DNA of 64,000 bases from Rossellomorea marisflavi (GCF_009806575.1 NZ_CP047095.1:3476001-3540000), one strand, 5' to 3'. Shown: positions 9,098 to 17,950, counted from the stretch's first letter. The notes: generated from the sequence alone by a model not told the origin. A program made the numbers and translations.

Positions 9098-10360
9098 TTA
9101 CATTTCCTCCGTTTTCAGTATGACTTCTTTCGATGCAGCTCCTGACATCCTGGCGGTGAGGATGCCATAACACAGTGATCCACCAAGGCCGATCAGGAGC
9201 AAGAGGCCGCCCATGTAGACCGGTGACAGCCACTCGCCGACGACGATGAGAAGGGAAGCAATGATCATGGCTCCGTAACCAGTGAGGCTATAGAAGGCCA
9301 TGTAGGTACTCCTCCCGTTCTCGGGGGCCAAGTCACCAATCATCGCCTGTTTGATCGGTACATACATCAGCTCTCCCACGGTACCGAAGAACATGAGGAT
9401 GAAGAGGAACAGGATATTGTTGGTGACCGCAAAAGCACTGAAACAGATTGTAAAAACAATAAGGCCAGTAAGCAGGGTGGTCCGGTCCTTCCACTTCCTG
9501 AACACGAGCAGAACGAGGGCTGATAGTGCCACGACCAGGAGTGTATTTTCCGTCCGTAGAAATCCAAGGAGCCGGGTCCCGTCGAGTTCAAAGCTTAAAC
9601 CGAATACGCTTCCTGTCTGCTGCGGAATATCCCGCTCAAAACGGATGCCGATGTAGTTTGTGAGGGACTGTTCCAACGTAAGGATCAAAATGCCCCCGAC
9701 GATGAAATACATGAACAGCTTATCTTTCAGCACGCTGCTGTAACTGATGGATACAGGAGGTACATCTTCATGGGAATCCTGAGGTGAATAGCTTTCCGAG
9801 ATGAACAGGATCGTGACCAGTAAAGAAATAAACGTGATGGACGTGACGCCGATGAAGAGCTGGAACAAGTAGTCTTTGAAGAGAAATGCCCCGACGACAC
9901 CTCCGATGGCATTGGCAAGATTGGCAAGCCAATAGCTGATGGTGAAGACGGTTTTCCGAGAAGCGGAGTCTGTAACGTCGATGATCATAGCTTGTGCTGC
10001 GGGACTGAACAGACCACCAAAGAACATATTGAAGATGAAGAGAAAGGCTGTTACATAGGGAAGATCGAACCATGGTGAGTTACACAGGGTGATGAAGACA
10101 TAGGAGACCAGGAGCCCGAGCTCCCCGTACACCATGATCTTCTTCCTCCCCCATTTATCGGACAAGGTACCCCCGAGGAAACCGCCGGCAATGCCACTCA
10201 GGATCACGACCACCAGGACGATACCCGTGATTGCGGCCCCGAGCTTACCGGCAAAATAGATTGCCAGGAACGGCATGACGGCCATGGAGACAAGTCCGCC
10301 GAAAAACTGCATCACCAGCCGGAATTTGACGTTGGGATGGATTTCCTTCAGTTTCACCAT
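9098..10360 (-). CDS. MFS drug/metabolite exporter
   Basis: A 420-residue major facilitator protein with twelve predicted spans and the loop-2/3 signature GGTLSDKWGRKK, typical of drug:H+ antiporters. It overlaps the end of the TetR-family gene by seven bases and is followed by the NUDIX gene. A second MFS protein of the same subfamily is encoded at 34123-35369; both share the loop-2/3 region and the pattern around the mid-protein Asn-Tyr-Ile-Gly-Ile-Arg. The adjacent TetR repressor makes an efflux role likely; the substrate is not known. Confidence 0.87.
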   Translation of the reverse strand: MVKLKEIHPNVKFRLVMQFFGGLVSMAVMPFLAIYFAGKLGAAITGIVLVVVILSGIAGGFLGGTLSDKWGRKKIMVYGELGLLVSYVFITLCNSPWFDLPYVTAFLFIFNMFFGGLFSPAAQAMIIDVTDSASRKTVFTISYWLANLANAIGGVVGAFLFKDYLFQLFIGVTSITFISLLVTILFISESYSPQDSHEDVPPVSISYSSVLKDKLFMYFIVGGILILTLEQSLTNYIGIRFERDIPQQTGSVFGLSFELDGTRLLGFLRTENTLLVVALSALVLLVFRKWKDRTTLLTGLIVFTICFSAFAVTNNILFLFILMFFGTVGELMYVPIKQAMIGDLAPENGRSTYMAFYSLTGYGAMIIASLLIVVGEWLSPVYMGGLLLLIGLGGSLCYGILTARMSGAASKEVILKTEEM

Positions 10361-10977
10361 TTCCTCGCACCGCCGGGGTGATGATACGGACCGAAGAGGC
10401 GTATGGCTTGTATCTTCAACGCTTCCCAGAGTCTGAGATTACTTGGGTCGTCTATGTAGGTGAGGCGCATTCCATTCAAAGTCGACATATAGGAGTGGGC
10501 CAGAAGGTCATGCGGGTCGGGATAGAACACCCCCATCTTCTGTCCCTCCTCCAGTACGGGACTCACCGATTCAATAAAATCGGACACAAAGCCGTCCAGC
10601 TCCTCGAACAAGGCCGGATAGCGATCGAGCCTAGCCAACACCTGCTGGACAAGGCGGAGGAATTCACTTTTTTCTGAAAAAATCGTGACATGACGGTCGA
10701 CCATGGCCGTAATGATTTCCATAGGGTCACCGGTAAACGTCCCCTGGATGTCGAGGAAATGTGGTTTGATTTCCTCAAGCTGTTCCAGAATCACGGTCTC
10801 ATAGAGCATTTCCTTCGTCTCGAAATAAGTGAAGACCGTTCCGAAGCTTACACCTGCTTCCTTTGCGATATCCGCTACAGTCGTCTCGAAATAGCCCTTT
10901 TCGCTGAAGATTTTGCTTGCAGCACGAAAGATCCGGTCGCGTTTAAGCCTCTTCTTTTCCTCCATCGATGGTTTCAT
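10354..10977 (-). CDS. TetR/AcrR-family transcriptional repressor
   Basis: A 207-residue regulator. The N-terminal helix-turn-helix is clear (IFSEKGYFETTVADIAKEAG then VSFGTVFTYFETKE) and is followed by a variable ligand domain. It is the first gene of the operon with the MFS exporter and NUDIX enzyme and overlaps the MFS start. An 18-base perfect palindrome lies at 10999-11016, 21 bases above its start, and is the natural operator for autorepression. The ligand is probably a substrate of the exporter. Confidence 0.9.
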   Translation of the reverse strand: MKPSMEEKKRLKRDRIFRAASKIFSEKGYFETTVADIAKEAGVSFGTVFTYFETKEMLYETVILEQLEEIKPHFLDIQGTFTGDPMEIITAMVDRHVTIFSEKSEFLRLVQQVLARLDRYPALFEELDGFVSDFIESVSPVLEEGQKMGVFYPDPHDLLAHSYMSTLNGMRLTYIDDPSNLRLWEALKIQAIRLFGPYHHPGGARKW

Positions 10978-10998
10978 GGCGTATCTCCCTTAAAATTG

Positions 10999-11016
10999 AT
11001 TGATTGATCAATCAAT
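10999..11016. promoter_or_regulatory. Putative TetR operator, 18-bp palindrome
   Basis: ATTGATTGATCAATCAAT is a perfect inverted repeat centred between 11007 and 11008, directly upstream of the TetR-family gene. Dyads of this size are usual for this family. Confidence 0.7.
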
Positions 11017-11068
11017 AATATACACCCAAACATTTCCATCGTCAATGCCTATTTTCAAAAATTCAGAA

Positions 11069-11560
11069 TCAAGAAGACAACAGCCATTCTTCCCTGGTCA
11101 ATGCATAAATCGCCTGCCTCGCCCCGAATCGCTCCACTTCTTCTTCCACTCTCATCCCGAGATTTTCCAATAGCCTGCATGATCGTTCATTCAACACTTG
11201 GGTTTCAGCCACGATGCGATGGAGCTCCAGCTTCTGAAAGCCATGAGTCAACACTGCAGCCACGGCTTCCTTGGCGTATCCCTTCCCCCAGTACTCCGGT
11301 AAAAACTGATAGGACACCTCCGTATCCTGGCCATTATGATGGGTCGAAAGGGATACTCCTCCATGAAATGTACCGTCCTTCAAATCGCGAACAGCCCAGT
11401 GGAGCTGCTGTCCCATCACTGCCATCAACCCTTCAAAATCCAGATCGGTCCTGACTCCGCCAAGATATCGCCTGACCTCTTCGTCTGCATATAACCTCCT
11501 GATGGACGGGATATCCTTATCCGTCATACGCTCGATTGAACATCTCTCAGTTCTCATCAT
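11069..11560 (-). CDS. GNAT family N-acetyltransferase (RimJ/RimL-like)
   Basis: A 163-residue acetyltransferase. The acetyl-CoA binding segment is visible as YWGKGYAKEA, followed by GFQKLELHRIVAETQVLNERSC, the pattern of ribosomal-protein-type N-acetyltransferases. It overlaps the end of the alpha/beta hydrolase gene by 14 bases and is likely co-transcribed with it. The substrate could be a protein N-terminus, an amine or an antibiotic; nothing in the neighbourhood decides. Confidence 0.85.
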   Translation of the reverse strand: MMRTERCSIERMTDKDIPSIRRLYADEEVRRYLGGVRTDLDFEGLMAVMGQQLHWAVRDLKDGTFHGGVSLSTHHNGQDTEVSYQFLPEYWGKGYAKEAVAAVLTHGFQKLELHRIVAETQVLNERSCRLLENLGMRVEEEVERFGARQAIYALTREEWLLSS

Positions 11561-12386
11561 CTTTCTTACCCCAGCTTTCCCTGATTTCGTTCACGATGAC
11601 ATCCGGTCGGTCCCAATGAATCAAATGGGATGCCTGAGGGATATCCTTCACAATCGCCTTGGCACCATCTTTAAACAACGTAGCCATATGAATCCGGTTT
11701 TCCTCACGATGAGGCGGCAGTGTTGCACGCAAAAGGACGATCCCCCGTGGCAATCGATCATAATGCTCAAGGACTTCATGCCGGTGCATGGCCATGACGT
11801 ATCCTGCACCCGTTTCCCCCCGTGCGTGCCAATAATATCGCCCATCCTTCATCAAAGCAAGATCTTCTCCTGCGCGGTCCAGAGCTTCTGACCTCCTGGT
11901 TCCGCTGTATACCGCTTCATTCAGGAACTCTTCCCATGTACTCCAAGAATCTTCAAAATCCTTGCGGTAATACGCGGCTTCATCGGCTTCACTAATACTT
12001 CCAAGGCTCTTCGCCTGGTAGCCTCCGTCAATCAGGATGGAGCCCCTTACCTTGTCACGGTTCTCCAACAGATAGAATAAATGGGCGAAACTTCCCCAGG
12101 AGTGGGAGAGAAAATAGAAGTCTTCCAGTTTCAGTGCTTGGATGACCCCCTCCAGCCACTCAGCCATCCTTGGCATTTCATAGTCTTCCGGATTTGCAAA
12201 AGGGGCAGTCCGGCCATGACCGGGTGCATCAACGGCGATGATCCTGAATTCATCTTTTAATTCCTCAGCAATTTCAATGAAACTGAGAGCCGTACTGCCC
12301 AGGCCGTGCAGGCAGAAAATCACAGGTCGATCTTGTTGCCCCCATTCCGTGATATGAATGGCATTGTCTATCCAATAATCTCTCAT
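11547..12386 (-). CDS. Alpha/beta hydrolase
   Basis: A 279-residue serine hydrolase of the alpha/beta fold. The oxyanion-hole motif HGLG (27-30), the strand IIAVDAPGHGRT and the nucleophile elbow SHSWGS with Ser96 are in order, and a late histidine (QASHLIHWD) can complete the triad. It is translationally coupled to the downstream GNAT gene. Possible activities include ester, lactone or C-C bond hydrolysis. No signal peptide is present, so it is cytosolic. Confidence 0.87.
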   Translation of the reverse strand: MRDYWIDNAIHITEWGQQDRPVIFCLHGLGSTALSFIEIAEELKDEFRIIAVDAPGHGRTAPFANPEDYEMPRMAEWLEGVIQALKLEDFYFLSHSWGSFAHLFYLLENRDKVRGSILIDGGYQAKSLGSISEADEAAYYRKDFEDSWSTWEEFLNEAVYSGTRRSEALDRAGEDLALMKDGRYYWHARGETGAGYVMAMHRHEVLEHYDRLPRGIVLLRATLPPHREENRIHMATLFKDGAKAIVKDIPQASHLIHWDRPDVIVNEIRESWGKKDDEN

Positions 12387-12426
12387 CTTGTACCTCCAAT
12401 GGCATTTTTTTCTATTTTATTTTACC

Positions 12427-12462
12427 AAAAAAGTGCCCAAAAGGAAGGACCTTTTGGACACT
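12427..12462 (-). terminator. Terminator of the tartrate-dehydrogenase-like gene
   Basis: Arms 12433-12444 and 12450-12461 pair with one G-T, five-base loop, followed on the leftward transcript by six T. It lies eight bases past the stop at 12470. Confidence 0.85.
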
Positions 12463-12469
12463 CTGGACT

Positions 12470-13570
12470 TTATACGTTTGCATTGATGGTTTCCAAGTTT
12501 TTTAGAATGGCATCTGTGATTTCTTCAGTATCGTAATGCCCCCCGATATCCCTTGTCAAGATACCTTGGCGTGTTGTTTCGGCAATGGCCTGATGGATTT
12601 GCTCCGCTTCCTTCTTTAACCCCAGATGATCAAGCATCAGTGCTGCACTCCCGATGGCCCCGATCGGATTTGAAATGCCCTTGCCTGCAATATCAGGGGC
12701 AGATCCATGAACGGACTCGAACATACTTGGGCTCTTTTTCTCTGGATTGAGATTGGCACTTGCCGCCAGACCGAGGCTTCCTGCCAGGGCACTTCCCAGA
12801 TCGGATAGAATATCGGCAAACAGATTGGAGGCAACGACGACTTCCAATTCTTCAGGTCGGAGGACGAAATTGGCTGCCATGGCATCCACCAGCCACTGAT
12901 CCGTCTCCACATCCGGATAATCTAGACTCACCCGGGCAAATACTTCATCCCATAGGACCATACCGTACTGCTGGGCATTGCTTTTCGTGACACTTGTGAC
13001 CTTCTTCCGCTTTCTGGTCCTTGCAAGGTCGAAGGCAAAACGGATAATTCTCTCACACCCATGCTCCGTGAAAAGCGCTGACTGGACGGCTACTTCCTTC
13101 CCCGGTCCCCTGCCTGAAAAATTCCGGCCGCCGATGCCTGAATATTCCCCTTCGGAATTCTCACGGATCAGTATCCAGTTCAGGGTATCCACACTGGGAT
13201 GATTGAGCCTGCGTGGTACCCCGGGCAAAAATTCAATCGGTCTGATGTTCGCCCATTGATCCATCCCTTGACAGATGGCGAGCCTCAGGCCCCAAAGACT
13301 GACGTGATCGGGCACACCAGGGAATCCGACTGCTCCGAAATAGATGGCATCATATTCCCGGAGTGTATCCACACCATCCTCATCCATCATCTTCCCCGTC
13401 TTCAGATAGTACTCACATCCCCATGGAAAGTAGTCTGTTTGAAAGCTGAAGCGCCCATCCGAATTCTCTGCCAGATGATTCATCACCCTCAGCCCCTGCT
13501 CCACAACTTCCCCACCGATCCCGTCTCCCGGGATTACTGCGATCTTGAACACATTTGTTTGATCCACCAT
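12470..13570 (-). CDS. Tartrate dehydrogenase / isopropylmalate-dehydrogenase family enzyme (YcsA/TtuC-like)
   Basis: A 366-residue NAD-dependent, metal-requiring oxidative decarboxylase. Family landmarks are GDGIGGEVV, the substrate arginines around ANIRPIEFLPGV and LIRENSEGEYSG, the catalytic Lys in TSVTKSNAQ, the metal aspartates in ASNLFADILSDLG and the HGSAPDIAGKG loop. I place the start at ATG 13570 because GGAGG lies just upstream; an upstream TTG at 13612 gives 14 extra residues without a site. The divergent dicarboxylate transporter makes tartrate or D-malate the likely substrate class. Confidence 0.88.
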   Translation of the reverse strand: MVDQTNVFKIAVIPGDGIGGEVVEQGLRVMNHLAENSDGRFSFQTDYFPWGCEYYLKTGKMMDEDGVDTLREYDAIYFGAVGFPGVPDHVSLWGLRLAICQGMDQWANIRPIEFLPGVPRRLNHPSVDTLNWILIRENSEGEYSGIGGRNFSGRGPGKEVAVQSALFTEHGCERIIRFAFDLARTRKRKKVTSVTKSNAQQYGMVLWDEVFARVSLDYPDVETDQWLVDAMAANFVLRPEELEVVVASNLFADILSDLGSALAGSLGLAASANLNPEKKSPSMFESVHGSAPDIAGKGISNPIGAIGSAALMLDHLGLKKEAEQIHQAIAETTRQGILTRDIGGHYDTEEITDAILKNLETINANV

Positions 13571-13611
13571 GTTTCCTCCCCCTCCATCTTCAACAGATGT
13601 TATTGCTTCCA

Positions 13612-13640
13612 ATCATAATTAACGAATACATTATTGTCAA
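13612..13640 (-). promoter_or_regulatory. Sigma-A promoter of the dehydrogenase gene with internal operator-like motif
   Basis: On the leftward strand TTGACA (13635-13640) and TATGAT (13612-13617) are spaced by exactly 17 bases. The motif AACGAATACATT (read on the + strand at 13621-13632) fills the spacer, a position where a bound regulator would block polymerase. Confidence 0.75.
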
Positions 13641-13674
13641 TAAATTACGAAAAATAAGTTTTTATCTATCTTTA

Positions 13675-13704
13675 TTGACATCAACGTATACATTAGTTTA
13701 ATAT
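13675..13704 (+). promoter_or_regulatory. Promoter of the dicarboxylate transporter with the same internal operator-like motif
   Basis: TTGACA at 13675-13680 is followed after 17-18 bases by TTAATA/TAATAT (13698-13704). AACGTATACATT at 13683-13694 lies in the spacer. A third, weaker copy (GACGTATAGATT) is at 13717-13728, downstream of the start point. The likely ligand protein is the GntR/FCD regulator at 15466. Confidence 0.7.
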
Positions 13705-13736
13705 TCAGAATAGTTAGACGTATAGATTGACAAAAA

Positions 13737-13751
13737 TTGAAAGCGTTATCA
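13737..13751 (+). promoter_or_regulatory. cre site (CcpA)
   Basis: TTGAAAGCGTTATCA matches the Bacillus cre consensus WTGNAANCGNWNNCW at every defined position. It lies downstream of the transporter promoter and upstream of its start, a roadblock position for catabolite repression. Confidence 0.75.
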
Positions 13752-13772
13752 ATTAAAGGGGGAATGGTTGAA

Positions 13773-15398
13773 ATGACATCCTTTCATGGTGCATGGAGTC
13801 AATTATGGAGGTGGAACGACCAGATCAAAGATCAGGTCCTGTATCTCACTGGATTGGGCGGGGCAGAGAGAGTCAAGCAAACAGGGGCAGGGCGGGAACT
13901 TCCTGCTGATCCGTCACCGGAAAACAAGCGGAACTATACGAATACTCAACGTGCAGGATTGATCACAGGACCCGTCCTTTTTGCACTGATCCATTTTTTC
14001 TTTACGTTCGGGAGCATCCCCGATCAGGCTTCCACTATGCTCGGGATTGTCGCATGGGTCGCCACATGGTGGGTGACAGAAGCTTTACCGATCCCTCTTA
14101 CTTCATTACTTCCGCTGATTCTTTTCCCACTGCTGGGCATCATGGACACAGGATCTGTCTCTGCTTCATACGGTGATTCACTGATCTTTTTATTTGCCGG
14201 CAGTTTCATGATCGCCCTGTCCATGGAAAAGTGGAATCTTCATAAACGCATTGCACTGAGCATCATCGGGTTCATCGGTACCAATCCGGGAATGATCATC
14301 CTCGGGTTCATGACTGCTACCGGGTTCCTTTCTATGTGGATCTCCAATACGGCAACGACGATGCTGATGATCCCGATGGCCCTTGCCGTGATGAAGCAGC
14401 TCAGCCATTCATTAAAACAGTCCCAGAACCAATTGGACCAAGAGAATGCCGAGTTTAATTTCGGTCATTCCCTCATGCTCGGAACTGCCTATGCAGCGAC
14501 TCTCGGAGGATTCGGTACATTGATCGGGGCCCCCGCCAATACGATTCTCGCTGCCACTGTGAAAAAACTATATGATGTTGAGATCTCCTTTGCACAATGG
14601 ATGCTTTTCGGTATTCCATTGGTCGTAGTGCTCATTCCACTCGTGTGGTTTTATCTCACAAAGATTGCCTACCCGATCAGGATCAAACAGCTGTCCGGTG
14701 GTAAAGAAGTCATCAAGAATGAGCAACAATCATTAGGACGCATGGGGTATGAAGAAAAGGTGGTACTCACCATCTTCACCCTCACCGCCCTTGCCTGGAT
14801 CACACGCAGCTTTTTTCTCTCGACATTCATCCCCGGGATAGACGACACCGTCATCGCACTCATCGCGGCGTTTGCGCTGTTTATCATTCCTGCGAAGACT
14901 CAATCGGGAAGTATCATGGACTGGGAGACTGCGAAGAAACTGCCATGGGGGATCTTGTGGCTATTCGGTGGGGGACTGGCGATTGCAGCCGGCATCACCA
15001 GCTCCGGACTTGCTCAATGGATCGGGGGGCTTCTGGTCAATTTCACGGAAGTACCCGTGTGGCTCACACTGCTTCTCATCATCAGTACCATCACAGCGCT
15101 AACTGAGTTCACATCAAACACGGCCACGGCCACGATGGTCTATCCGATCGTAGCCGCCGCGGCAACTGCCTTGAACGCAGATCCTATTCTATTAATGGTA
15201 GCGGGATGCATGGGGGCTACATTTGCTTTTATGTTCCCGGTAGCCGCCCCGCCAAATGCCATTGCGTTCGCAACTGGATACATTAAAATGAGTTCAATGG
15301 CAAAGACCGGTATTTGGTTAAACCTGCTTTGTCTTCTCTTCTCCCTTTTGATTATGACCACACTGGCTCCGGCCATTTTCAGCGGGATGATTCCGTAA
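13773..15398 (+). CDS. SLC13/DASS family sodium:dicarboxylate symporter (SdcS-like)
   Basis: A 541-residue membrane transporter that would import C4-dicarboxylates with Na+. The two SNT signatures that bind Na+ and substrate are present (ISNTATTMLMIP and FTSNTATATMV), within 11-13 hydrophobic segments. I take ATG 13773, with AAGGGGG ten bases upstream; the longest open frame begins at a TTG inside the cre site (13737). It is divergent from the tartrate-dehydrogenase-like gene and next to a GntR regulator, so substrate uptake and oxidation are probably co-induced. Transport class is firm; tartrate versus malate or succinate is inference. Confidence 0.9.
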   Translation: MTSFHGAWSQLWRWNDQIKDQVLYLTGLGGAERVKQTGAGRELPADPSPENKRNYTNTQRAGLITGPVLFALIHFFFTFGSIPDQASTMLGIVAWVATWWVTEALPIPLTSLLPLILFPLLGIMDTGSVSASYGDSLIFLFAGSFMIALSMEKWNLHKRIALSIIGFIGTNPGMIILGFMTATGFLSMWISNTATTMLMIPMALAVMKQLSHSLKQSQNQLDQENAEFNFGHSLMLGTAYAATLGGFGTLIGAPANTILAATVKKLYDVEISFAQWMLFGIPLVVVLIPLVWFYLTKIAYPIRIKQLSGGKEVIKNEQQSLGRMGYEEKVVLTIFTLTALAWITRSFFLSTFIPGIDDTVIALIAAFALFIIPAKTQSGSIMDWETAKKLPWGILWLFGGGLAIAAGITSSGLAQWIGGLLVNFTEVPVWLTLLLIISTITALTEFTSNTATATMVYPIVAAAATALNADPILLMVAGCMGATFAFMFPVAAPPNAIAFATGYIKMSSMAKTGIWLNLLCLLFSLLIMTTLAPAIFSGMIP

Positions 15399-15408
15399 GA
15401 TCACAAAA

Positions 15409-15455
15409 ATAACCAAGCCTGGAATCCTTAGTGTCAGGATCCTCGGCTTGGTTAT
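15409..15455. terminator. Bidirectional terminator between transporter and GntR gene
   Basis: Arms 15409-15419 and 15445-15455 pair over 11 bases, with further partial pairing inside the loop. It separates two convergent genes. Confidence 0.8.
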
Positions 15456-15465
15456 GATCAGGATG

Positions 15466-16215
15466 CTATTGGTCAATCGTACTCATGACTCCGATGATTT
15501 CTTTCCTGGCCCGCTGACGATGTGATTGCATCACTTTTCTGGCAGCCTCACCATCCCTTGCCCTCATACAGGCGATGATTGCCTTGTGCTCAAGGATGGA
15601 CCGTTCAGGTGCCGGACGATTATGTATGGTAAATAGCCTTGCCCGGTATAAATGATCTGAGTGGATATCGACGACAACATTCAGACGTTGATGCTGGGCA
15701 AGCTTTATGATCAGGCTATGAAATTCGTCATCCAGTTTGGCCCATTTCATGAGATCATCTTCCTCAATGGCCTGCTCCTGTTCCCTTACCAGCAGCTCCA
15801 ACTGCTCTAAATCGGGCTCAGCCACTGTGCCTGTCGCCTTCTCTGCTGCCAGCCCGTCGAGGCTTTCGGCGATTTCATAAATCTCTTCAAGATCCTCCCG
15901 CACAATTGGTTCAACGATGAAACCTCTCCTTGGAATAATCTTGACCATCCCGTCTGTCTCTAATCTCACTAGAGCTTCCCTTACAGGTGTCCGGCTCATT
16001 TCCAACACCTCTGCCAGTTCCCTTTCCAATACAGCGCTTCCAGGAGGAAGAAGGAGTTCACGGATCGCCATCCGCATGATGTGATACGCTTTTTGCGGTA
16101 AGCGAAGCCCTGCCATCTCCTCCATCCCATCGATGAATCCCTTAAGCTTAGCCCCAATATCCGTCTCATGTATCGATACTTCCATGTATTTGAATGACTG
16201 ATCTTTCTTTTCCAT
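15466..16215 (-). CDS. GntR-family regulator with FCD ligand domain
   Basis: A 249-residue regulator. The winged helix occupies about residues 45-105 (REL and LEMSRTPVREALVRLETDG), followed by the all-helical FCD domain with metal-binding histidines (DDEFHSLI, HKAIIACM, SHRQRA). FCD members sense small carboxylates. It is convergent with the dicarboxylate transporter and is the best candidate to bind the ACGNATANATT motifs between the transporter and the dehydrogenase. No copy of this motif was found above its own start. Confidence 0.9.
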   Translation of the reverse strand: MEKKDQSFKYMEVSIHETDIGAKLKGFIDGMEEMAGLRLPQKAYHIMRMAIRELLLPPGSAVLERELAEVLEMSRTPVREALVRLETDGMVKIIPRRGFIVEPIVREDLEEIYEIAESLDGLAAEKATGTVAEPDLEQLELLVREQEQAIEEDDLMKWAKLDDEFHSLIIKLAQHQRLNVVVDIHSDHLYRARLFTIHNRPAPERSILEHKAIIACMRARDGEAARKVMQSHRQRARKEIIGVMSTIDQ

Positions 16216-16313
16216 GATCTTTTCATTCCCTCTTTTCCTTACTGAAAGAATCTTTCTTCCCTTATTTTATCAGAAAACCCAAGCTTCGCCCATTCTCTCA
16301 ACTATTCCTCCCA

Positions 16314-16347
16314 TATAAAAAAGGGAGTCCGCTAAAACGGCTCCCTT
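16314..16347 (-). terminator. Terminator of the yqzDC-like operon
   Basis: A GC-rich stem with a one-base bulge (GGGAGCCG / CGGACTCCC, loop TTTTAG) is followed leftward by a T run. It is 14 bases past the stop at 16361. Confidence 0.75.
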
Positions 16348-16360
16348 CTCACCTTGCTGA

Positions 16361-16828
16361 TTATTTCTTGAACACCTTATCAATGATCTCATCCGTCGTC
16401 ATGCCGCTCTCGACTTCGAACGTTCCTGGACGAAGATTGTTCTCGAGTTTACGCTTTTCGACGCGCTTGTAGAAATCGAGACCGTCTTTGATGATATTGG
16501 CTTTTTCCAGTGCGTTCCCTACATCGATGCTGGTCATTCCGTCAGACACAGTAAGGACGGTTTTATATACGATCTTTTCTTTTGCAGGCTGATCGTCCGC
16601 TTTTTCTGCTTCCTGTTTATCCTCATCACCCTTATGGATGGCGAATCCTTTTGACGTAAGATGCTGGATCATTTCGTCATCCGTCATCTGTTCCTTGACG
16701 GTCTTGGTCTCGGGTTTGGCTGTCGTCGTTTTCGCTTCCGGTTGATCGGTGAAAAGGTAGACTCCGCCGGTCACGGTTGCGGCGACAAGAAGGCCTGAGG
16801 CAAAACTGCGCAATGTATTTGGTCTCAT
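16361..16828 (-). CDS. YqzC-like membrane-anchored protein with YceG/MltG-like segment
   Basis: A 155-residue protein with one N-terminal membrane segment (about 8-27), a charged linker rich in K, E, T and D (about 30-85), and a C-terminal LysM-like/YceG N-domain pattern (VSDGMTSIDVGNALEKANII, LRPGTFEVESGMTTDEII). It lacks the catalytic transglycosylase domain of MltG. It overlaps the upstream gene by four bases. It resembles B. subtilis YqzC in size and operon position; the function is unknown, with peptidoglycan binding as a guess from the domain. Confidence 0.65.
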   Translation of the reverse strand: MRPNTLRSFASGLLVAATVTGGVYLFTDQPEAKTTTAKPETKTVKEQMTDDEMIQHLTSKGFAIHKGDEDKQEAEKADDQPAKEKIVYKTVLTVSDGMTSIDVGNALEKANIIKDGLDFYKRVEKRKLENNLRPGTFEVESGMTTDEIIDKVFKK

Positions 16829-17202
16829 TGGGCAACCATGCTCCTTTCAGCCTTTTTTGTCATATATGGTGTAAGCATGCGTTCGACTTCTACGGTCGGG
16901 AGCTGCTGCTCTGATGCGATGCTTTCAATGGAGTATCCACGCTTATGAAGATCTAACATTTCTCGGAGCACGCGGCGTTCATCGGATGTTGCCGGTACTG
17001 CACCTGCCTGCTGTGCGGTAATTTCCGCGTCCAGCTGCATGGCGCGCATCTGCTTTTCCAATTCGTGCACCTCATTCATCACCGAAATCGACATGTGCTC
17101 AACCTGTTGTTCGAGCTGATATTTCGACTGGCTCGTCTTAACAAACGATAAAATGAGCAGCACAACAGCCGCACCAAACAAAATGGCGATTATCCATCCC
17201 AT
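16825..17202 (-). CDS. YqzD-like membrane protein with coiled coil and HTH-like tail
   Basis: A 125-residue protein with one N-terminal membrane span (MGWIIAILFGAAVVLLILSF), a predicted coiled coil (about 25-65, HELEKQMRAMQLDAE) and a C-terminal segment resembling a helix-turn-helix (HKRGYSIESIASEQQLPTVE). It is the first gene of a two-gene operon with the YqzC-like protein. Such membrane-tethered proteins of unknown role are conserved in Bacillus. A regulatory or scaffold role is possible but not shown. Confidence 0.65.
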   Translation of the reverse strand: MGWIIAILFGAAVVLLILSFVKTSQSKYQLEQQVEHMSISVMNEVHELEKQMRAMQLDAEITAQQAGAVPATSDERRVLREMLDLHKRGYSIESIASEQQLPTVEVERMLTPYMTKKAERSMVAQ

Positions 17203-17383
17203 CTTATGTTCCTCCTTCTATGTAACAATTTATCAAACTAAATTATACCCTGAACCCTGTCACAATTCGATTTTTATCGACAAAACACGACTTTGATCCT
17301 GTACCTATACCATTATATAACAACCTCATTGGGATTTGTATCCTGTTTTTCTTTACAAGTTTATGACGATTCTTCACCCTATT

Positions 17384-17950
17384 TCACGAATAGATCATCA
17401 CGAAATGCAGGACGGCTTCGGTTTCTTCCAGGTTCGAATAGCCATGGGGTTGATCAGCAGGGAATTGGATGGAATCGTATTGTTCAAGGGAATAAATCCG
17501 GTCACCCACCCTCACCTCCACCCTTCCTTCCATCACGGTTACATATTCCTTCACTCCCGTCTGATGGGCATCGGCCATATAATGACTGTGCGGCTTCAGG
17601 AAGGCCCTGTGGGTTTCAAGCGATCCATAGTGGGAGGTGGAAAACATCGGCTCAAGGGTCAGGGAACCATCGGCACTCAACACCTTGCTCCCTTCATTCT
17701 TCCTGGACACCTTTACCTGCTGCTTTTCCATCAGTAAAGAGGAAATCGGGATCGACAGGCCATTGGCGATCTTCCAGATGATCGTCAGTGAGGGATTGGC
17801 CTCCCCACGCTCGATGTTCCCAAGGGTCAGTTTGCTGACGCCGGTCAAATCGGCAAGGGCCTGCAAACTTAAATTCTGTTCCCCGCGCACGTCTCTCAGG
17901 ATGGTTCCGATATGCTTGGCAAGCGATTCGGGATCTTCCCATGTGTTCAT
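17384..17950 (-). CDS. XRE-family regulator with C-terminal cupin domain
   Basis: A 188-residue regulator. The helix-turn-helix covers about residues 15-65 (LSLQALADLTGVSKLTLGNIERGEANPS) and the cupin about 105-185 (HSHYMADAHQTGVKEYVTVMEG, PHGYSN). I choose ATG 17950 because AAGGAG lies eight bases upstream; two earlier in-frame ATGs sit on or before the site. It is divergent from the EmrE/EamA-type exporter at 18067, which it probably controls. The cupin would sense a small molecule; which one is unknown. Confidence 0.87.
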   Translation of the reverse strand: MNTWEDPESLAKHIGTILRDVRGEQNLSLQALADLTGVSKLTLGNIERGEANPSLTIIWKIANGLSIPISSLLMEKQQVKVSRKNEGSKVLSADGSLTLEPMFSTSHYGSLETHRAFLKPHSHYMADAHQTGVKEYVTVMEGRVEVRVGDRIYSLEQYDSIQFPADQPHGYSNLEETEAVLHFVMIYS

